From Ophiosphaerella korrae (lineage: Eukaryota > Ascomycota > Dothideomycetes > Pleosporales > Phaeosphaeriaceae): DNA of 12,270 nt. The position numbers were made by a program, and so were the translations under genes. Position 1 is the first letter of the stretch, and each line of letters opens with the position of its first letter. The notes beneath the pieces are model-generated. The model was given only the letters and a program-made list of their open reading frames with translations. It made no database searches and was not told the DNA's origin. Positions 6,914 to 12,270 of the stretch are shown here, in pieces. Location of the stretch: the NCBI GenBank assembly GCA_028456385.1, contig JALNQF010000869.1, forward strand, positions 1 to 12,270, in the 5' to 3' direction.

Positions 6914-8816
6914 CTATGTTGGCTTTCGAATGCAGCACACGACCACGCCTGCAAATGTGTATAGTATCTAAGCCGAATCAATGCATGCTGTCAACCCGAG
7001 TCATATCAGGGTAAACCTACAGCGGATATGAGATACGGGATGCCTAAAGCCCAAGATCCGTGCTTTAACCCCCACGAGTACGTTGCAGCTAATAATGGCG
7101 TTCCTAGCATCGCACCCAGGGTCTCAAAGGCCCCGATCACAGAGTAGAGGCGACCGTTATGGTTGTCGCTGACGGTGTCAGAAAGAAACGATTTCAGAAC
7201 AATGCCGGCGCCAGAACCGAGAGCGAGGATAACGAACCCTACGGCCAAGGTGAGTATTGGTGGTATGGCCGTGGAGTATGAGGCAAGTGGTAAAACTTAG
7301 AAATGGAAGAGAAAAGTGAGAGACTGACCGAATACCAAGACCCAGATATCAGTTGCCAATCCGATGACTGCAGAGCCGAGAGCAAGGATAAATACGCTCG
7401 TTTGAACTACGATTAAGTTTATATGGTGTGGCCTAAATGTCGTGTACTGTGTCAGAACGACGCCGACCCATGGGATGAGTATGAGGAAAAGTAAGGCAGA
7501 TATTGCGGCTTTCAACGAGAACAGATAGCCTGCCTTCGTCTTGTTAGCATTCCTGCCATGTATTAAGTTGAATATCAAATTATTTACCTGGGCAATAGTC
7601 CAAGGATATCTCCTTGATACATACTGTAATAGCAAGTTCATCGAGCTCCGCGACGCCGCGGCCAAGAAGAATGCGGCTATGCTGAGTACGATGTTCCAAT
7701 TCGTTGCAAGCATTCGCCACGTTTCTAAAAGGTGCAATTTGATCTTTGGGAGGTAGTACTTGAAAAATTGACCATATACTTTATTGACGTGTTCGGCTGC
7801 TTCATCGTCATCGCTATCGCCTTCAGGCTCAGTGTTTTCTCCAAGCAACGGCTCATCCTCGGAACCTTCGAGGGTCTCTGAATGCTCGAGCGTTGGTTGA
7901 GGCTGAGTTTCGACAATGAGAAGTATAGGGATGTAGGAGAGTGTAATGCAGGCGATTGAAGTAATGAAAGAGGCGACAGGCCGGGAGGACATTATGAATG
8001 ACCCAATCGCGGGAGATAATAGCTGAGTGGCGTATACCGTGGACTCGAGATATGAGAAGTAAGTAGTTCTATGCAATGTCAATAAAACCTGTCTAGCAGA
8101 ATTGCACCTTTAGTTCACCTTTTCTCGGGTGCGACGACGTCAGACACCGTTGCGAATAACATTGCGTTTGACACTTTCCCTCTACCTCCTATGAGAGTGA
8201 ATAGCGGTGCTAAAAAGACCGACCGGAAAGGCAGTACGTCAAAACACAAGCCTTACGTAAGGTCAGCTATCTAAGTCAACCGGGTAGGACTTTGTTGGAG
8301 CAACTTGCCCGAAATAGCCAGCCAGGACCAATAGCATACGGCACTGGTAACATTGAGCGCCAGCACCAACCTTCGGCCCTTCAGGTCGGCCAGAATGCCT
8401 ATCGGAATTTGTACAGCAAGTTCTGGAGTAAGATGAATTATGGTTTCTGCAGGATGGGCAATTCGTTGAACGGATGGTTGCGTGTACTTACCAGCAAGCC
8501 TTGTAGCTACTGTGATGATCGAAATCGTGGAAGCAACAGCAATCTGGATGTCCTGTATCTTGCAGTATCTCTCTGGGATATCGCTACCCGGCGGGAACTG
8601 GTCTGATTCGTGAGATTCATAGTAACGTCGACATAGTGCTGCTTCAAATAGCCGGGCTGCGGGCGCCGGCAAGGCTCCAGCGCCTAAGTTGAGCAATATG
8701 AAGATGACACCACACAGCCAGGGTACACGACGAGTTGAAGATCGAGGGAGGCTCGCACCGGAATTAGGCAATCGTGTATCGGGCTCTGAGGATCTTGTAT
8801 CACCCAAGGAAGGCAT
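6914..8816 (-). CDS. MFS transporter, seven exons, apparently intact (504 aa)
   Basis: Spliced as complement(6914..6948, 7017..7238, 7329..7533, 7588..8068, 8119..8251, 8309..8422, 8492..8816), the coding length is 1515 nt, open throughout and ending in TAG. The start at 8816 (MPSLGDTRSS) leaves a 30-residue cytosolic tail before TM1 (VPWLCGVIFILLNLGAG); an in-frame ATG at 8990 would add 58 residues with no transporter character. MFS motif A is GILADLKGRR (residues 117-126), after a loop with CRRYY and ERYCKIQ. SDVVAPEKRTTYFSYLES and the TM segments of exons 4-7 complete a 12-TM layout. The central loop is strongly acidic and includes EDEPLL, which resembles an acidic dileucine sorting signal. 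Intron 2 is GC-AG. Intron 5 (7239-7328) could instead be shorter, but the 90-nt choice restores a membrane helix with LALGSG. The substrate is unknown, and a proton-coupled drug or metabolite carrier is only inferred from the family. No stop or frameshift mars it, unlike every neighbour. Confidence 0.85.
8252..8308 (-). other. GC-AG intron (intron 2 of the MFS transporter)
   Basis: On the minus strand the intron starts GCAAGT at 8308 and ends TACGTAAG at 8252, 57 nt, with a GCTGAC branch-like site 11 nt from the 3' end. Splicing joins ...WLAISG to LCFDVLPFRSVF in frame. Without splicing the frame stops after about 12 codons. GCAAGT is the usual donor form of the minor GC-AG class. Confidence 0.75.
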
Positions 8817-9610
8817 CTCATTTCGAATCTCGCGCGAGCAAGCTGAGGCTGGATGTCTCAATATAACCTTAGCGAGTTGTATAAGACGTGACGCGCTTGC
8901 CTGCCTGTCATGTGGTGTGCAACATTCGTCGAGAATCCTTCGCGCTATACCTAAAATGATCACCCGGCCACGAAAGCCTCCTGCACGCATCCCCGTCGCC
9001 GTGGCTGGAAATATTCATCAGGGAGGTTTCTCTGATGAGTAGCTAAGTGCAGAGGCGATGGATGATAGCTTGCAGCCCGCGGCGACGGGCTGCTTGGGCG
9101 CGAAGTTAGTTAGCGCGATGAAAACTTTCATCGACGCGCCGACCGCACCACAACCACATGCGAGCGCCGACGCATCGCGACTGTCTAGCGATGCTAGTGG
9201 CGGTGCGCACCGTGTTTTAAAAGAACTTGATGCACATAATGCGCCTGGTGCGCCAATATGGGTCCAGAACGAAGCAGTACTGGTCGACGGAGAAAGGCCA
9301 TTTCCATAAGCGATGTTGCTGGCTTTCTCCCTGTTGCTTGCCTGAGACATCATGTCACCTTCCAAACGTGTGCCCAAGGTGATAGGAGGGACGAAATGCA
9401 CAGCCTGGCCCGACGCTGTGCGCTGGCCAATGCGCGTAAGGCCGGTCACGATTCTTGATTTTCATGCGGGAAAATCGCCAGCTCGACAGCACGTCCAGCT
9501 CCGCCCCATCATAGTCAACCGGAATAAAATGGCTTTGTCAGAGTCGGCCAGTAGAGTGCCCCGACTACGACCGGGTTAAACTCGTGGTCTATCCATTGAT
9601 CGGTACGTGG
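8817..9610. promoter_or_regulatory. Divergent upstream region of the two transporters, proximal to the minus-strand gene
   Basis: No gene is recognised. The part at 9058-9309 is GC-rich, with overlapping open frames on both strands (about 84 codons plus, about 143 codons minus to 9449), neither with a known domain. Two hairpins are visible: GCAGCCCG/CGGGCTGC (9072-9093) and CGATGAAA-AC-TTTCATCG (9116-9133). No TATA or CCAAT box can be confidently assigned to the transporter start at 8816. Confidence 0.4.
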
Positions 9611-9885
9611 CCACGCGGGTGAAAAAAAAAAAGCCGCACACCCACAAAGTCCGTTTGAGGTGAGAACACCAGACCTCCTGGAGACCTTACTCAGCTTCGC
9701 GACCTCTCATCACAACAATGAAAAGATAATAAAGCCGAAATTTCTGATAGTACGTATCTCTAAGATGTCGGCTCTCTTCCTTCCTATTAAGAAATATATT
9801 TTATTTTATCTACATCGAGAGCATAAGACAGCGAGCAGATAGGTCACTTTTTGGGTGTGCGGCTTTTTTTTTCATTCGCGGGTGG
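9611..9885. mobile_element. MITE-like element, 275 bp, with about 40-bp terminal inverted repeats
   Basis: The left arm (9611-9650) reads CCA, CGCGGGTGA, 11 A, GCCGCACACCCA and CAAAGT. The right arm (9846-9885), in reverse complement, reads CCACC, CGCGAATGA, 9 A, GCCGCACACCCA and AAAAGT. The arms differ by a 2-nt gap, two A/G differences and the A-run length. The core is AT-rich (especially 9780-9815) and codes for nothing recognisable. This is the pattern of a small non-autonomous DNA element. No target-site duplication is evident at its ends. It lies 228 bp upstream of the transporter start at 10114. Confidence 0.7.
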
Positions 9886-10113
9886 CTTCGTTTTTGCTTT
9901 TCGTTGGGACGGCGCCGATAACGGGCAAAGGGGCACCAGGTAGCTCTCCGGTTGCTCAGCGTATCTTGAATGACGGCATCTGGACAAGAAATTGATACAA
10001 AGCCTATGCCATGAACCGTAAGAAATTCTCCTGACTACATGCTCTGCCGCCTTGCTCACACTGAACGGGTAGTTTTTTCCAAGTTCTATCCCTCAAACCC
10101 AACTGCAGCCTAG
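9886..10113 (+). promoter_or_regulatory. Proximal upstream region of the DAL5-like transporter pseudogene
   Basis: There is no gene here; a minus-strand open frame of about 70 codons (9844-10059) runs into the inverted-repeat element and looks like chance. The leader before ATG 10114 is pyrimidine-rich (ttttttccaagttctatccctcaaaccc). The element at 9611-9885 now provides the immediate upstream DNA. Confidence 0.35.
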
Positions 10114-11901
10114 ATGGACAGACACGGCTATATCGAAAATGCGACAACGGTGGTGGCGGGCGATACAATTACTTCTCACAGATCGGAGCGGGAGAAGCGG
10201 CTTTTACTGAAGTTGGATTTTACTATCATACCCATGCTTGCTTGCAGCTTCTTTATCGCTTACTTGGTATTTATCCTCCTTCCGTTAGCCGGTACGGCCT
10301 TTCTATGTGAATGATATGTAATTGTGGCTAGGATCGGAACAACATAGGGAATGCGAGAGTCATGGGTATGCAGAAGGACTTGCATCTAACAGACAAACAA
10401 TTTTTCAACTGTTTGTCAATGTTCTGTATGTCCCTACGTTGGCTCTTCACCTTTAGGACGATCTAACCAGATATTCTCAAAGTCGTTGGCTACCTAACTT
10501 TCATGCTCCCTGCCAACCTCTCCATGCGCGTTGTTCCCCACCCAAATTAATCGGCACCGCCATCGTCTTCTTTGCATCTGCACGCTTTGCCTCGCAGCCA
10601 CCAAGAACTACGCCACGATCCTCGTCCTACGCATGCTCATTGGTTCTGGACAGGCGTTCGTACAGGTAGCGTTATTGTACTTTAGTCTCTGGTATAAGAG
10701 GAACGAGGTTGCCACGAGAGCCGGTGAGACGACCCTGTCCATCTTCGTGGGAAGGCATAGGAATTAGCGATAGCTGACGGGTAGGGCGACAGCGGTATAT
10801 TACACGCCGGCTACGCTTTCGGGTTGCTTCAGTGGACTGATCGCGTATGGCGTCGATAAAAGTCTAAGGGACAAAAGTAGACTTCTTTCGTGGCAGTGGC
10901 TTTTCATCACCGAAGGCGTTCCATCGCTTGCAATTGGAGTCTTTTTTATTTTTCTGCTTGCTACCGTTTCCGGAGCAACTAATGGGCAAGGAAAACTGGA
11001 TTTTCAGTCAAGAGGAAATCAGTATTGCGGTGCAGAGGACGGTTGAAGGTTAGTGGTCTATTTCTAGTGACAACTTGGGGTTACCGAGAACATCTTCGCT
11101 AATGGTTGTTTCGTCAGCTAACAATCACCCCAACGCCGGGATCGTGTGTAGGCAGATCTGGGCTGGGCTCCGAGATCCTAAGGCTTATTTTACGGCGATG
11201 ATCCATGGGGCTTTTGTTTTGGGTATTACGTCAATCAGCTGTTTTTTGCCTACGTTCATTCATGTTTTCGGATTCGGTCGCCGTAAGTGTCTTCCTCCCA
11301 TCCATCACTTTCTCCTCACAATCCCCAGTTCTCTAATGGTAGCAGTTGAAACGCAACTCTTCTCGATGATTCCTTACGGGGTCGCCACAATGTCTCTCGT
11401 GACTGTGTGCCTGCTCTCGGACGCATCAACTCCAAAGGGCCAGTACTTTTCCTCTGCTTGGCGGCCTCCAGCATTGGATACGTTATTCTTATGACCACAA
11501 CCAACAAAGTAGTCTTGATTGCTGGAGCCTGCTTCGTGACATTAGGGCTGTATCCAGGAGTAATCCTCAATGTGGCGTGGATCAATATCAACCACGGCGG
11601 CTACACTAAGCGTTCCACAGCTTGGGCCATGGCTCAGGTCACGGGGAATGCCTACGGTATCATTGGCACGCAGGTGTACCGAAATCCACCGCGGTTTCTG
11701 GCTGGCCACGGAACGTTACTGGGTTCTTTGGTCTTGGCCATGGGTGCAACAGTAGCAAATTACTTATGGATGAAGAGAGCAAATCAGAAGAAAGAGGAGG
11801 GCGCAAAGAAATGGAGGGATGAGGGTCGGGAGAACCCTAATAGGCACAAGACCTTTGAAGAAATGCTTGATTACCATCCGGATTTCAAATACATCTTGTA
11901 A
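10114..11901 (+). pseudogene. MFS transporter of the DAL5/TNA1-like anion:cation symporter family, frameshifted
   Basis: Exons inferred: 10114-10266, 10332-10425, 10483-10723, 10793-11048, 11118-11282, 11346-11901; introns 57-69 nt with GT-AG ends. The N-terminus EKRLLLKLDFTIIPML leads to AYL-DRNNIGNARVMGMQKDL across intron 1, the family hallmark. Later blocks are GYLTFMLPANLSMR, ILVLRMLIGSGQAF, LYFSLWYKRNEVATRA, SGLIAYGVD, SWQWLFITEG, HGGYTKRSTAWAMAQ and a tail ending DYHPDFKYIL. Four single-base shifts remain that splicing does not explain: near 10538 (before KLIGTAIVFFASA), near 10571 (before LCLAATKNY), near 10950 in a T-rich run (before LLPFPEQLMGKENW), and near 11420 (before INSKGPVLF). 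Relatives import small carboxylates such as allantoate or nicotinate at the plasma membrane; the substrate here is unknown. Frameshifts near homopolymers could be sequencing errors, but four in one gene favour a pseudogene. Confidence 0.85.
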
Positions 11902-12270
11902 TTATTAGCGGTTGGCATCACCTCCGTTGATTGCTTCTGCATAGCTATGCTGCTGCATCTTGTCATTCATCTGCTTGATTTGGAAACTGCATCTAAGTTA
12001 TCCAAATCAATAACCTTGGTTAACACTTGTCAGATTTGAAAGGGGGTTATAGCAGTTTGATAAAAAGGCTTTTTCGTAACGGCCATGTAAGGGCCCTGTT
12101 GGAGATGGATACTGAGGCTTTCAGAACAGCCTTATTTCAGATTGATCACCTATGGCTCGAAGGCACTTGGTATGAATTGAATTGATTGATCGTCCTGTCT
12201 ATCTCTGGCCCTGCGCTCTATCTATGTATCTGCGCTGCGGCGGTCTCGGCTGGGTCTCTCGAGACGGCGG
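11902..12270. other. 3' flank of the DAL5-like gene; no gene recognised
   Basis: No recognisable coding sequence was found. Apart from the inverted repeat at 11975-12010 there is a short AAAAAG-G-CTTTTT hairpin (12062-12074) and a small gaatt/gatt run near 12175. Any gene entering from the right edge is not identifiable. Confidence 0.4.
11975..12010. repeat. Perfect 10-bp inverted repeat, 16-nt loop
   Basis: TTGATTTGGA (11975-11984) and TCCAAATCAA (12001-12010) are exact reverse complements, 74 nt after the transporter stop codon. It could form a 3' UTR hairpin in that transcript; no function is known. Confidence 0.6.

Noticed and set aside
7296..7328. 33-nt alternative for intron 5 of the MFS transporter
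   Set aside because: It is too short for a typical fungal intron and inserts a non-family stretch before LALGSG; the 90-nt intron gives a better membrane segment.
8292..9042. Two plus-strand open frames (8292-8606 and 8689-9042)
   Set aside because: Both are antisense to transporter exons 1-2 and its leader, and lack any domain.
1..12270. CRISPR array, bacterial operon, rRNA or complete tRNA
   Set aside because: No regular spacer-repeat array, ribosome-binding-site operon structure or RNA gene signature was seen; introns show that the DNA is eukaryotic.

Overview
The window reads as nuclear DNA of a filamentous ascomycete (Pezizomycotina; the genus cannot be fixed). The evidence is short spliceosomal introns of about 50-90 nt, pyrimidine-rich leaders before ATG codons, fungal-type multi-exon MFS transporters, an NLR-type gene with a nucleoside-phosphorylase-like N-terminus, an FHA-kinase gene of a kind I associate with ascomycetes, and a Fot1/pogo-type transposase relic. 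It looks like an accessory, repeat-rich region: of six recognisable protein-coding loci only one appears intact.

Layout. 1-717: promoter-like and possibly LTR-derived DNA, invaded by a 219-bp element with long terminal inverted repeats (420-638). 952-2805 (+): FHA-domain/Ser-Thr kinase gene broken by two frameshifts, with a mutated HRD motif. 2901-2973: an unexplained long hairpin. 3227-3660 (-): decayed C-terminal part of an aminoglycoside-phosphotransferase-like (APH) kinase. 4069-5565 (-): ruined NLR gene (PNP_UDP-like domain, P-loop, winged-helix-like region) with frameshifts, a nonsense codon and internal deletions. 6054-6152: minisatellite. 6253-6704 (+): Fot1/pogo transposase relic ending just after the first catalytic Asp. 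6914-8816 (-): an MFS transporter that reassembles into an intact 504-residue protein from seven exons, one intron being GC-AG. 9611-9885: a second short inverted-repeat element, lying in the 1.3-kb divergent interval between the two transporters. 10114-11901 (+): DAL5/TNA1-like (anion:cation symporter family) MFS gene with five introns and four single-base frameshifts.

The kinase, APH and NLR families are signalling or self/non-self-type families that fungi often carry in variable regions. Here they lie side by side, but all are degraded, so they look like a decayed accessory island rather than a working system. A recurring local theme is 7-bp tandem duplication, seen at three places; two of them appear to cause frameshifts. 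I see no convincing undescribed active system. The strongest leads are the two inverted-repeat elements, the 73-nt hairpin, the 7-bp duplication pattern and the intact transporter surrounded by dead genes. Homology statements come from motif recognition by eye and not from a search.
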